Of a DNA stretch of 64,000 nt, positions 20,174 to 31,571 are shown piece by piece; the first letter of the stretch is position 1, and every line of letters starts with the position of its first letter. A program made the translations under genes and the position numbers. Source of the DNA: Pseudogymnoascus destructans (lineage: Eukaryota; Ascomycota; Leotiomycetes; Thelebolales; Thelebolaceae). The DNA is taken from positions 1,922,001 to 1,986,000 of the forward strand of contig NW_020167521.1 of the NCBI RefSeq assembly GCF_001641265.1. Reading direction: 5' to 3'. Below the pieces are notes generated by a model. It saw only the letters and a program-made list of their open reading frames with translations. It made no database searches and was not told the DNA's origin.

Positions 20174-22230
20174 CAGTCGAGTCGCGCTAAGTCGATTCGC
20201 GATTAGTCGATTATCGCGATAACTCGGTATTTTTCTTTGGCCAAATTAATTCCTCATACAAATCGCGATTCACTCGATATTGACCTCATCTACCAAATTA
20301 TAGACTTATCAGATGAATCGATGCCTCCAATTCGGCTGTACACAATGACGACTGAGCAGCGTCATGCGCTCAGAAGTTGGTTCTCTCGACAGTATCCTCG
20401 ACCACCTACCTAGAGAGCCTGTATCAAATGGTTCTAACAGCAGTATAATCACCATCTTACCTAGTCAACGGTCTCTGATTCGTTAAGCTCTCGATTTACT
20501 AGCCTAGACAGCCCTGTTTCGAGCACCCCTCTTACTGCCAAACGACGTAAAGCTCCTGCTTAGCTAGAGCTTAAGGCTGCTCTTTTCGAGTAGCAAAAGC
20601 GCATTGAAGAAAAAGGAGGGATAACAACTAGGGATATACTGCAAGAGAAAGCGAAACAAATCTGGTAGTTGTTACCATAATACACGGATAAGCCTATACC
20701 TAATTTTAGTATAGGTTAGCTCAACAATTTTAAGAAATGACATTAGATCAAAAACCACGTTAGACACGGCGAAGTAGGTTCAGTTCCTACAACAGCAGAA
20801 GACGAGATGAAGGCAATTTAAATGCTAGCAGGAGATTTCAAAGAGGAAGATATATATAACATAGATGAAACAGGGCTTTACTAGAGGATGACACTGTCAA
20901 GGGGACTCTTATCACAAGGAAGGCCTAGATTGAAGAAAGACAAGGCATGCATTACTGTTGTAGTTTGTACTAATGCTATAGGTTTAGACCGATTCCGACC
21001 TTGGTTTATTATATACTCCTTACCATGGACAACTTCTCTACACACATTGCAGCTATTAAAGATAATCCTCCTCCTCTGAACATACAGATTATTTAGCTAC
21101 CTCCAAACTTGACAAGTTGATTCCAACCACTCGACCAAGGCATTATAGCTTCTCCAAAAGCTCATTACTGTCCAATGGCTTGAATTCATGCTTATATCAT
21201 TTGAGAACAACACCAATCCTCTTGATCTTATGTCTCTTCACTTTGCACTTTTCTAGCTAATTCGCGCTTAGTATCACGATGTTACGAATACAACTATCTA
21301 TAACTGTTTCCGCAAAAGCACTATAGTTGTTCAACTGTTACAGCTGCCTCTTGAACCTCTCCCTACGCTAAGCAACCTATACAACCAAGTTAACAATGCT
21401 AGGCATATTCGCGACTGTCATACTGACATTCGTTGCACTCAGTTTGCTATCAAACTCAAGAGCAAACTTAGAAATCTCCTCCTCAAACCTACAAGTCACT
21501 ATACATATTTTGGCTTGTCACACCAACAACAAGAGCAATACTACTCAACGATTGCTACAACCCTCTATGATTCATTACACGTCATCGCTCCTTATTTTCC
21601 TACAAGATTGGTTAAGTTATGACATAATCTGTCTATAGGGGTACTCTGACCTTGGACCTCCTTTCACTTCCTATAGGGATTCTCTTACGTTGACTACAGT
21701 TACCAAGCCTGGTTAATCATGGAAAGTCTTGGAAAATGCGAGAACTACACTCCTTTAGCATAAATAGGATTGCCCTTTCCTTAAGAAAGGGCAAGCAGAC
21801 AATACAGTAAATCGACTATCACATACTTCCACGTCTTTTCCAAGCTTCCAAGCATTCATCTTGTTACTCCTTGTTTCTGAAAAGTCAGTGAGGTGTTGAC
21901 CTCTGACTTACCCCTGAGTTCCCAGACTCAACATTTGTTGCAACTTGTCTAAACCACTCCAATACATCATACACCTGATTGCTGCGTTGTGGAATAGTCT
22001 AAGATACGACCCTTTGGCTCTTTTTCTAAGACAGTGTGTTGTCTTAGTAAAATCATCCCTTCCTTGGGTGGCTAGATTCTCACATCTGGTGCACCCACCA
22101 TTACAGCGACGCTATAGACCTTACAAACTTCTTAAATCCAGCTGATGAATCAGTACAAGAGGAGGCAAGTAATAGTAATGATATATTACAAGACGTTGTA
22201 TTATAATATATTTAGGATACTCAAGATGAT
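20174..22230 (+). mobile_element. Family P: RIP-mutated pogo/Tigger DNA transposon relic, interrupted by a solo LTR
   Basis: The left end reads TA then CAGTCGAGTCGCGC, like a pogo/Fot1 terminal repeat at a TA target, followed by subterminal CGATT/CGCGA repeats. Downstream a transposase can be followed through stops. The CENP-B-type helix-turn-helix region ends with GGITTRDILQEKAKQIW, then NIDETGLYW (first catalytic Asp region), and later LPPNLTS-FQPLDQG (DDE C-terminal half). About 100 residues between these are deleted near 21010. Nonsense codons stand where the family has Trp or Gln (TAG or TGA for TGG, TAG or TAA for CAG/CAA), which is the RIP signature. The coding sequence resumes after the solo LTR at 22106 and is lost near 22230 where a gag relic begins. 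No right terminal repeat is left. Confidence 0.8.
21416..22105 (+). mobile_element. Family A solo LTR (690 bp) with GCGAC target duplication
   Basis: The unit begins TGTCATACTGACATTCG and ends CACCCACCATTACA, and is flanked by GCGAC on both sides (21411–21415 and 22106–22110), a perfect 5-bp target-site duplication. Removing it rejoins the pogo transposase frame (HIRD then AIDLTNFLNPAD). It is shorter than its sisters at 24285 and 59738 because of internal deletions. No internal coding region accompanies it, so it is a solo LTR left by recombination. Confidence 0.9.
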
Positions 22231-23316
22231 GAAGACGGACACTGATGCCTTTGCCGTATCCGTGGTACATGTGGACGTCCTTGCGAGAGTGGGTAGCAGA
22301 TTCAATTCGTTGTTCCGGCGCCGTTCCTGATCAAAGGCAGTAAGTTCTCGTACCATGGTCTGGTAGTCTCCATTCCATTGGTTTTTGGTGATCGCGACTC
22401 GGCTGCGGAATTGAGGAGTCAACTTGTTCCACATGTACCGAAACCATTCCGACTCGGAGACTTGTCCTGTGATAGCTGCACTTTGGAAACGAGCCTTGAA
22501 CTCTGGGAAGGTTTCACTAGCATGCCCCTTCTCTCAAATTTGCAGGTCATCGAAGAGGTTCCTGGCCTGTTCCGTCTCGTTGCCTGTGAGGTAGTATGAA
22601 CCTAGTAGATCCATCATCTCCTCAGCACTGCGGAACCCATGCGTAGCTGACAGGTATTGGGGCTCTAGGTAGGTCTTCGCCAGGCCGGTCGTAGTTCCCC
22701 ATATCAATGCTCTTCTCGACACGTCGGTAAGGTAGTGGTCCTCATTGACTACGAGTCGGTCCCGAATCGAAGCGCTCCATTGTAGGAAGGTATGTTCTAC
22801 CCCATCGCTGAGAGGATGGATTTTCTCAGAGATGGTTGATTTCTTATAGTGTCGGAGGGTCCTCGGTGAGCATTCGTGACGACCTTGGAATCGATGGAGA
22901 ACGAGTGTTCCGAAGAGGCGGCAATTGAGCTGTCTCAGGGGTGTTTCGTGTGTGAGGCGTTCATTGCTCCGTAGCTTCGACTGTGGGTATGGGGGTGTCC
23001 ACTGGCGGTGTGGACGATTCTGGTCTGGGCTGCCATCAGGGTAACTAGTAGATCCTTGACCTCCTGTATCTGTGCTTCGAGGTGGGCCATTCGACTCGGG
23101 ATGTCTTCGGATGGCACAGCGGTCGTAGCTGCAGCGGTGGTTTGTCTGGTAGTCATTCTGGGCAGTTGACCGTTGTTGTCTTGGGGTATGTTTGATGTCG
23201 GCTTTTTCGACATATTGCCTCATCCTATTTGGCGCCAACGCGTCGGCGACTTTACCAGCTTGTTCTGAAGAATCAAACCCTGATCTGCTGGCTGTCTGTG
23301 AGATCTCTGGAATCAC
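22231..23316 (-). pseudogene. Family D: broken gag of a Ty3/gypsy element
   Basis: The gag begins at MSKKPTSNIPQ (23213) in one frame and switches frame near 22950. It then shows a retrotransposon gag core (LLGSYYLTGNETEQARNLFDDL) and, after an in-frame stop near 22534, continues through FRYMWNKLTPQFRSRV to about 22240. There the sequence changes to the pogo relic. At least one frameshift and one nonsense mutation are needed to read it. Its 5' LTR (23460–23831) lies upstream on the minus strand, and pol and the 3' LTR are missing. Confidence 0.75.
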
Positions 23317-23444
23317 GGCTATTTGAAGTCGTCAGGTCTCTCCTCCGAAACGTCACCGAGTCGCAGTCGATGGTGTAACGGTAGTTCTCCTGAGTCGTTC
23401 CAGTGTGGGATATTATTTAAGTATGGCCGTCCCTGGCAGGCGTG

Positions 23445-23457
23445 ATCTTTTTTGTAT
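23445..23457 (-). promoter_or_regulatory. Family D self-priming primer-binding site (13 nt)
   Basis: On the minus strand, two bases inside the LTR edge, the leader reads ATACAAAAAAGAT. The exact complement (ATCTTTTTTGTAT on the same strand) occurs inside the LTR at 23554–23566. A primer site complementary to the element's own 5' RNA is the arrangement known for Tf1/sushi-type elements, which self-prime reverse transcription instead of using a tRNA. The function is inferred from position and complementarity. Confidence 0.6.
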
Positions 23458-23459
23458 AA

Positions 23460-23831
23460 TGTAAGGACACAGGGCACCCAGCTCACAGTAATAGCATATG
23501 AGAGTGCGAGTCGGAGGCTAAACAGATGCTATCCTATAGGTCTACTATGAAGGATACAAAAAAGATGAAGGGGGAACCCTGTTAAGTCTGTTTCCTTAAG
23601 TACCCGAAATGGGCCCGACTCGGTTATCCCAACCCTAGCCCTGAACCTTCCACTGCAACAGGTCCGCATCGACCCTGAACCCTACACCCTTACCATCCCC
23701 CACTATAGTGTAACTCGCTATGTGCTCCTCTACTGGTTCGGAACCACACCGAGTCGGATTTCATGCCTGTGGTGACCGTAACAGCTCTGAGTCAGGTTCT
23801 TCGAGTATCTAGGTAAGGAGGCATCCTTACA
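23460..23831 (-). mobile_element. Family D 5' LTR (372 bp)
   Basis: It begins TGTAAGGACACAGGGC and ends GGCATCCTTACA on the plus strand (TG...CA). A closely similar copy sits at 31799–32169. It abuts the gag relic on its left through a short leader. No target duplication is seen, because the element is truncated on its other side. Confidence 0.8.
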
Positions 23832-25307
23832 GCCACTGTATAACTAGATAGTATTTCCGTGGAACTGGTGTCCCTTCTTTTCTTCGTTTTGCTTCGAGGC
23901 GTAGGGTTAGTGGGCTTCTAATGCTTGTGTTTCCCTCTTCTCTCCTAGAATGGGTTCCTCAGAGTGGTACTCATTTGCAGTCTAGATTTCTGCAAGCTGT
24001 GATGTTTCGTACTCTTCCTCCTGTTCTAGTTGTTGTAATACTTGCAACAGGTTGTTTCATCAAGCCTCATAGACCTCTTTAGGGTGGTGTATGTTGACGA
24101 TTCTCCAATCTGCAATAGCACCCTAGACGTTGTATTCACAGAGTTTCTACTCTAGCTAAATTGTGGCTTTCATCTCTGTGTATTTTGCTCCATAGGGTTC
24201 CTGCTAGTATAGGTATTCTAGTTAGCGCCTCATTGTGTGAACTACAACCTCCTAGACTTGTGTAGTGTCCTACTAGCTCGTTAGTGTCATACTGACATTC
24301 GTTGCACTCAGTTTGCTATCAAACTCAAGAGCAAACTTGGAAATCTCCTCCTCAAACCTACAAGTCACTATACATATTTTGGCTTATCACACCAACAACA
24401 AGAGCAATACTACTCAACGATTGCTACAACCATCTATGATTCATTACACGTCATCGCTCCTTAGTTACTGGGCCGATATGACCACATAGCATATCTCTAC
24501 AACCCTCTATGATTCATTACATGACATCACTCATACTACCACATGACATATCTCTACCAACTAAAGGCCTAGGAGCATGAACGATAGCTCTAAAAGCTCC
24601 TACGAACCTCTATGATTCATTACATGTCATCGCTCTTTAGTTACCCACAAGATTGGTTAAGTTATGACATAATTTGTCTATGACATAATTTGTCTATGAC
24701 ATAATTTGTCTATAGGGGTACTCTGACCTTGGACCTCCTTTTACTTCCTATAGGCTACGAACCTAAGAGATGGTTCTATGGGATTCTCTTACGTCGACTA
24801 CAGTTACCAAGCCTGGTAATCATGGAAAGTCTTGGAAAATGAGAGAACTACACTCCTTTAGCATAAATAGGATTGCCCTTTCCTTAAGAAAGGGCAAGCA
24901 GACAATACAGTAAATCGACTATCACATACTTCCACGTCTTTTCCAAGCTTCCAAGCATTCATCTTGTTACTCCTTGTTTCTGAAAAGTCAGTGAGGTGTT
25001 AACCTCTGACTTACCCCTGAGTTCCCAGACTCAACATTTGTTGCAACTTGTCTGAACCACTTCACTACATCACACACCTGATTGCTGCGTTGTGGAATAG
25101 TCTAAGCTACGACCCTTTGGCTCTGTTTTCTAAGACAGTGTGTTGTCTTAGTAAATTCATCCCTTCCTTGGGTGGCTAGATTCTCACATCTGGTGCACCC
25201 ACCATTACAGTTAGTGGCTTTGGCATAGGAATTCCTTAATCGACTGTCTCCTAGAGCATGGCTTCCTTGAAGGTTCTTACTGCTCCTAGTAGTTGTTCCT
25301 TAAAGAG
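23832..25307 (-). mobile_element. Family B gypsy relic, gag region (minus strand)
   Basis: 23832–24284 and 25215–25307 are collinear with the gag C-terminal region of the second gypsy copy at about 62630–63145, with scattered RIP-like changes. The family A solo LTR at 24285–25209 interrupts it. No open frame of useful length remains. The piece ends at the left LTR of element C. Confidence 0.7.
24285..25209 (+). mobile_element. Family A solo LTR (925 bp) with GTTAG target duplication
   Basis: It has the same termini as the copy at 21416. It is flanked by GTTAG at 24280–24284 and 25210–25214, a perfect 5-bp duplication. It contains an internal triplication of GACATAATTTGTCTAT near 24667–24712. 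It is inserted in the family B gag relic. Confidence 0.9.
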
Positions 25308-25516
25308 TGTTATGATTATAGCTTACAGCTTGTTATGGTTGTTATGGTTGTTACAGGTGCAGCCTTAGCCACCAAGGCCACAACCGCTAAGCGGACAACT
25401 GTATATTACGAGGAATAGCCTCACCTTCCTTCCTCCTTCTTTTTCTTCTCTCTTTAGATTTAATCTAGCTTATTATTCTCCGGACTGGCTTCTTGACCTC
25501 CATGACCATCGTAACA
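25308..25516 (+). repeat. Family C 5' LTR (209 bp)
   Basis: It begins TGTTATGATTATAGC and ends CCATCGTAACA, with a TATATTA element at about 25402. Near its start it has fewer TTGTTATGG units than the 3' LTR, which has about six, so this internal tandem has expanded or contracted between the two ends. Confidence 0.85.
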
Positions 25517-25518
25517 TA

Positions 25519-25529
25519 AGATTGAATCT
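25519..25529 (+). promoter_or_regulatory. Family C self-priming primer-binding site (11 nt)
   Basis: Two bases inside the 5' LTR edge the leader reads AGATTGAATCT. Its exact complement AGATTCAATCT is present in the 3' LTR at 31748–31758; the 5' LTR copy (25456–25466) differs by one RIP-type C-to-T change. An 11-nt pairing between LTR RNA and the primer site is the Tf1/sushi self-priming layout. The motif is nearly palindromic, which weakens the argument slightly. Confidence 0.55.
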
Positions 25530-26032
25530 CTCCTTTCTTCTGCTCTCTAAGCCTGAACCTTAATACTGAAATTCGAATTCCCTTCTTTAGAAAACCTACA
25601 ACCATATCCTAAAGTCGATTCTAGAACACACTAGAACACCACAGACTTCATAGATCAGACTTTCACAATGCTCCCTCGACAAGGAATATAGCTGTGAGGG
25701 AACTGCGCTCCTCTCAAGTGGCTCTTATAGTCGACAAACTGTGCAATAGGGCCTTTGGCGATACGAGTCTAATCTACTGAATACGCATATGATTGTAGGT
25801 TATAGTTATGTGTCATAAAGGCAACTTCTAAAGGTCGTATGTCCCACATCTCCTCTCCACCACAGCTGATTGAATAGCATACGCATCATCTACGTTCCCT
25901 CATTCCATTCAGCTACTCATTTACAGCCCTGGCTTGCCGTGCTTTTCGGAGGGGGCGAGACTTTGTTACAGTTAGAGGAATACTGCATCACACTCTTACA
26001 GGCACTAAAGTAGCAATAACATAAGACTTGAC

Positions 26033-26150
26033 ACATACGACCATAGACTCAAGAGAACTGGGCATCCCGTCTGCTCTGCCGTACATAAACTTGAGATCGG
26101 TGGATTAGTAGTTGGGTGGGTGACCACCAGCGAATACCCACTGTTGTATG
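26033..26150 (+). rRNA. 5S rRNA-like gene inside the leader of element C
   Basis: The sequence starts ACATACGACCATAGA and ends CTGTTGTATG, so the terminal helix is fully paired. It contains the strongly conserved 5S segments CATCCCGTC and the internal-control block GGATTAGTAGTTGGGTGGG followed by TGACCACCAGCGAATAC. A TTTTTT terminator follows at 26151. Helix II is unlike the usual fungal sequence but compensated (CTCAAG near 26048 with CTTGAG near 26090), and the GGTGG/CCCAC helix is also paired. This suggests a foldable, possibly once functional 5S copy rather than a random relic. Pezizomycotina commonly have dispersed 5S genes. Confidence 0.85.
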
Positions 26151-26539
26151 TTTTTTGTCATTTTATTTATTTACAGATTTATTTTGTCCTTGGTGTTCAC
26201 ACCTTTCTTCACCAGCAGGTTCAAGGCTTAATCTGTTACGTACCACGATAAATATCATGTTCATTCAACATGGAGGAGCTGCATTAGGTGTATTCCTCTA
26301 GAGAAACTGAAAGAATAGCAAAGCTGCTATAGCACACGTGGCTAAAGAAAAAGCCAAGATGGCTGACTGAAACCCAGAAGACTATGAGTCTATAAATGAG
26401 AAAACAACCTTAGCAGATGAGTCTGAGAAGAGAGATGAACTTTAAGATGACTTCCTCGAAGCCTAAGAAGATTTCAAGAGGATTGGCAAAACAGCTCAAG
26501 AAAGACACTAGTCTATACTATCAAACGGCCACTAGATGA

Positions 26540-28170
26540 GGACTTGGAATGTTAACACCTACACTGAATTCCAAAAGCTGTCACCTAGCAGCCAAGAGTA
26601 TGCCTAGTCAATGTTGAAAGCCATTATAAAGGACTGCCTCATCGTCGGTCAAGCTTCTAATGCTACTATTGCAGAGCGAAATGATGCTATTCTACAGCTC
26701 TAAGAAGAAATTCAAGACAAGGATGAAAAGATTACTAAACTGCAAGGCATGTAAAAATATCTTGAGAATACAGCTCCTATTCGCAATACAGCACCTCCCT
26801 AGTCTGCTCACATTCCGGATCCTCCTGTCCTTATGGATGGGATTGAACTAGCTTTTGAAGACTGGGTTGTGAAGATCCGACTTAGCTAGAAGCTAACATC
26901 GACCACTTCCTAATTGACAAGATGTAGATGAGTTATCTCCAAAGCAGACTAGGAGGACTCGCAGTTCGCCATGTGAACCTAGGGTTTCGCATTACCTCAC
27001 CAAACATGCTTCAGTTAGCAGAAGAAATCCTCCAACTCCTTAAGAAAGTGTTTAGCGACCCCGATAGGAGACACACTGCACAAACTGAATACCGCAAGCT
27101 ATACTAGGGCAAGAATACCTTCACAACATTCTAAGCTAAATTTCAGAGACTGACTGCAGAGCTGGACTACTCAGAAGAGACCTTGCTTGACGATCTCTGA
27201 TTTAAAATCAACCAAGGCATGCAGAAAGTCCTTGTTGCAGAAGTGGGAGCTACCACCCTACATGAATTCGCGAAGAAATGCATGCTTGTGGACCAAAACC
27301 TACAGAGAATTCAAGAAAAGGAGAAGAGAATGAAGCCACAGCCGTTCACCTACCAGAAGCAGAGTGGCTAGAGCCCTACTGCTAGTACTGTGTAACGCTG
27401 ACTTCTAAACGATAGAAGACACAGAGGTTCTCTTGCGTAAAGGTTTACTTATCAGAGGAGGCAGGGGATCAGACACAAAGGCTTCAAGTAACACGTTACT
27501 AGTATATAACAAATACTGTATTGAGTTGAGCACGAAGCTCCTATCTAAGGAAATACTATCTACTTATATAGTGGCGTCGTGCCTAGTGGACTCTTGGGAA
27601 CTCACTCGAGTCCTCGGAGTCCTGGACTCTTAGGACTCTTCTCATCATCCTGCGAGTCCATCACGTGCCTAGTGGACTCCTGGGAACTCACTCGAGTCCT
27701 CGGAGTCCTGGACTCTTAGGACTCTTCTCATCATCCTGCGAGTCCGTCACGTGATACTTTCGGAACTACTATTCCCCGCTGCCCCTCCAGGTACCAGGGC
27801 CGGTCTCATGCGACCTCCCTCCTTCCTGTCCTGTAGTTGGCCAGCCTTCTTGTTCCGTCGTAACATACTGCTGTTGAAATAGTAGCACTCTAGAAGAAGC
27901 TCTACCGCCCTCCCTACTAAGATCCTGAGAAGGAATCGCTTATGAAGCTTGGCAAATTCTTCCATTGCCACGAAAGCAGCCATCGTGCTCACGACTGCCC
28001 TTAGAAACAGAAAGGCAGACTTAATGAGATCTCTGCTACTAAGGATCCTACCTAGTATGAGTCGGGAAAAGAATAGCCTCTAGAAAAGACGTCGCTAGAG
28101 GTTCTACAGCAAGAATTGCCTCCTCTGCCTCATCATTATCCCATTTCGACTATGACACTCCGTTCTTAGC
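26540..28170 (+). pseudogene. Element C gag relic, interrupted by a solo LTR
   Basis: A gag-like frame is readable through many stops from about 26540 (NVNTYTEFQKLSP) to 27390. It resumes after the solo LTR at 27866 with a zinc-knuckle remnant (HCHESSHRAHDC) in which the first Cys is replaced by Phe (TTC). It then runs toward the protease. The stops are mostly TAG or TGA at expected Trp/Gln positions. Confidence 0.65.
27391..27865 (-). mobile_element. Family E solo LTR (475 bp) with TACTG target duplication
   Basis: This is a full 475-bp LTR identical in reading to the left LTR of element E, flanked by TACTG at 27386–27390 and 27866–27870. It carries the same two 86-bp GAGTCC-rich units. Its lack of RIP-type change inside a heavily mutated host element shows that it inserted recently. 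The strand is given by analogy with E, whose coding strand is minus. Confidence 0.92.
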
Positions 28171-28189
28171 TACCTGCAGAATAGGAAGA

Positions 28190-31100
28190 AATCAAATTGT
28201 CATGCAAGCCTTAATGGATAGCAGTGCAACAGATGGAAGCTTTGTGAATGCTGTTGACGCAAAACGAATTTGTGAAATTGAGAACATCTCTCCTATTCAA
28301 CTTATAAAACCAAAGAACATCGAAGGATTTAATGGAGTTGTAGCACCTACAGTTACACATGCTATATATCCTCGGCTACAAATTGGAGATCACGTTGAAA
28401 GTCTATGCCCTCTATTCATTACTACTCTTGGGAAGCATTCTATCATTCTTAAGCAGCATGGAGTCACACTCGATATGGTAAATGACCAAGTTATCTTTAC
28501 AAAGGGTCACTGCCAGCACACTACACCAACAGACACATTAAAAATGAAAACTGCAAGTCCCCAAGCTAAGAAGCAAATACAAGATAAAGAAGCTCTAAAG
28601 CCAGCCCTCCAACCTCATTATAAGAACAAGAACACATGCACTGTTACAATATTAGAGCTACACCATTCAATATGCTTCGGAAGCAGAAAGGAGCTAAGGT
28701 TTTTGCAGTATCATTTAAAGATATACTTGCTGAACAAGCAAAGGAGGAAAGAAATTGACCCAAAACTGATCCTTCTAAGGAGTTCCATAAATATCTCGAT
28801 GTGTTCTCAAAACAGGCTGCAGACAAGCTCCTGCCTCACAGATATGCAGACCATCACATTGTGTTAGAAGGGAACTCGAAACTAGGGTATGCACCACTCT
28901 ATAACATGTCTCGAGAAGAGCTTGATCTTGTGAAGAAATACATGGAGAATAATCTTACCAAAGGATTCATCGAAGCTAGCAAAGCACCATTTGCCTCGCC
29001 TGTGTTATTTGTATGCAAACCAGGAGGTAGACTTCGATTTTGCATAGACTATCGCAAACTAAATGTGATCACAAGGAAAGACTCATACCCACTTCCCCTC
29101 ATTGATGAAACATTGGCTCAAATCACAGGTGCTAAATATCGTACAAAGATTGATATTAGACATGCCTTTAATCGAATTCGCATGCAGACAGAGGAGGACA
29201 AAGATCTGACAACAAAACTCGATTTGGATCATACAAATACAAAGTTCTCCCATCTGGACTTACAAATGGCCTAGCAACATTCTAACGATATATAATGAAA
29301 CATTAATGGAATACATAAACAAATTCGTTACTACATACATGGAGGATCTTCTCGTCTATAGCACAAGTAAGGAGGAACATGTTAAGCATGTCAAAATGGT
29401 TCTACAAAAGCTTCGAGAAGCAGGACTACAAGCAGATATAGCAAAATGTGAATTCTTCGTTTAAGAGACAAAATTCTTAGGACTCATCATTGGAGTTAAT
29501 GGAATTCACATGGATCCTAGAAAGGTGAACACTATACTTGATTAGAAAGCACCAAAATCATTATGGGACACGCAAGCTTTTATCAGATTCTGTGTGTTCT
29601 ATCGAAGGTTTATTAAGAACTATTCAAACATCATGAAACCACTCGTCAACTTAACGAAAAAAGACCATGTCTTCGAATGGACAGAAGCATGTTAGGAAGC
29701 ATTTACATTTCTGAAAAAGACTGTCACAGAAGCCCTAGTCTTACGACATTTCGATAGAGAGAAGACAGCCTATGTTGAAGCTGATGCCTTAGATTTTATT
29801 TCCTCTAGGGTACTGTCACAGAAAGATGACAAGGGAATCCTACATCCAGTTGCATTCTTCTTGAAAAAGATGGCACCTACAGAATGCAATTACGAAATCT
29901 ATGACAAGGAGTTACTCGCCATCATCAGATGCTTCGAAGCATGGAGACCAGAAGTCGAGGCCAACAGCAATGCCAGTCCAAGTTTTGTCAGATCACAAGA
30001 GTCTTGAATACTTCATGACAACAAAGAAGCTTACTCGAAGGCAAGCTCGATGGGCTGAGTTTCTGTTAAGGTTTAACTTTTAAATTATATATCGACCTAG
30101 GAAACAGAATGGAAAAGCAGATGCATTAAAGACAAAATCCAAACTGCGCAACTTCAAGACAGCTTATGCAAAGACACTATTCAGAAGCTGCAGAATGGAG
30201 AACGAAACAGTCTAAACATAGCTCTAGCATATTGCGAGGTGAAGGAAGGGCTCTTATAGTATCATAATAGAGTCTAGGTTCCAGAAAGTGCTCATGTCGA
30301 ACTCTTACAAGAAATTCATGACCAACTAGCAATGGGACACCCTGGCATTAGGAAGATGATTCAGGTCATCAAAAGACAGTATTACTAGCCCTAGATGGAT
30401 AAGACAATTATACAATACATCAAGAACTGCCATAACTTTATTACAGGATTGCCATTGTGTGAAGGAAACAATGCTATCCTTGTTGTAGCATGCCGACTTA
30501 CAAAAGAACGCCATTTTATCCCATGCTTTGCAGGCCAAGAAGGCACAACTGCAGAAGCAACAGCACAGCTACTCCTTCGACATGTATAGAAACACCATGG
30601 TTTACCAAATTCGATCATCTCAGACAAGGCCCCTAGTTCGTGGCTACAGTGTGGAAAATCCTCTGCAAAGTTTAGAAAGTTATAACAAAATTGTCTACTG
30701 CCTTCCACCTAGAAACGAATGGGCAAACTAAGAGGTTCAATGCAGAACTTGAACGGTATTTACGAGCTCATGTTAACTATCTCCAAGACAACTGGGTTGA
30801 ATATCTTTGCATGGCAGAATTTGCAGCAAATGCTCTACCTTTAGACTCTACAAAAATCAGTCCATTCTTTGCAAATAAGGGCTTCGAGCCAAGAATGAGT
30901 TTTGATATTAAGAACAGCGAGTTCCAAATAGCACCACAGGAACACAAGGATATGATACAAAGCATGAAAGATATTTGGTAGTTTCTGAAAGACCAAATCG
31001 CACTCTCGCAAACTCACACTCTCGCAAACTCGCACTCTCGCAAACTCGCATGGAGACATTCGCAAATTAACGCAGGAAAGCTGCACCAAGATATCAGGTT

Positions 31101-31500
31101 GGAGATCAAGTATGGCTATCTACACGAAATATTAGGACTCAGAGGCCATCGAAGAAACTCGATCACAAGCAAGTTGGTCCGTATAAGATTCTCGAACGAA
31201 TTGGGCAAGTGGCATATGGATTAGAGCTACCACCAAGCATGAAGATACATCCTGTCTTTCACAGCAACCTCTTACGACTTGACTCAGATGATGCTTTACA
31301 AGGCCAGCACCATGAACCACCCCTGCCAATCGTTATAGAAGATGAACTTGAATGGGAAGTTGAAGAAATCCTAGATTCTAAATTCCTATGGAAGAAGCTG
31401 TTCTATATGGCAGCATGGAAGAACCACCCACCAGACAACACTTGGTATCCCGCTACAAACTTCAACAATGCACCTGAACTCACACAAGCTTTCCACTAAA
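28190..31500 (+). pseudogene. Element C pol relic: protease, RT, RNase H, integrase, chromodomain
   Basis: The protease has MDSSATDGSF where DSGA is expected (Gly to Ser by G-to-A). RT blocks include FCIDYRKLN and a mutated catalytic region near 29335. RNase H and integrase pieces follow, with stops at 29462, 29546, 30083 and others. The C-terminus (to 31497) is a recognisable chromodomain: WEVEEILDSKF, an aromatic-rich core, then DNTWYPATNF. A 16-bp tandem repeat (ACTCTCGCAAACTCGC) occurs about three times at 31000–31050, inside the integrase C-terminal part. Confidence 0.75.
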
Positions 31501-31571
31501 AATACCCACAGAAGCCACAATGATCTTACTCTTGATTAGGAGATCAATCTTAGTAGGGGGGGGGGGGGTAG

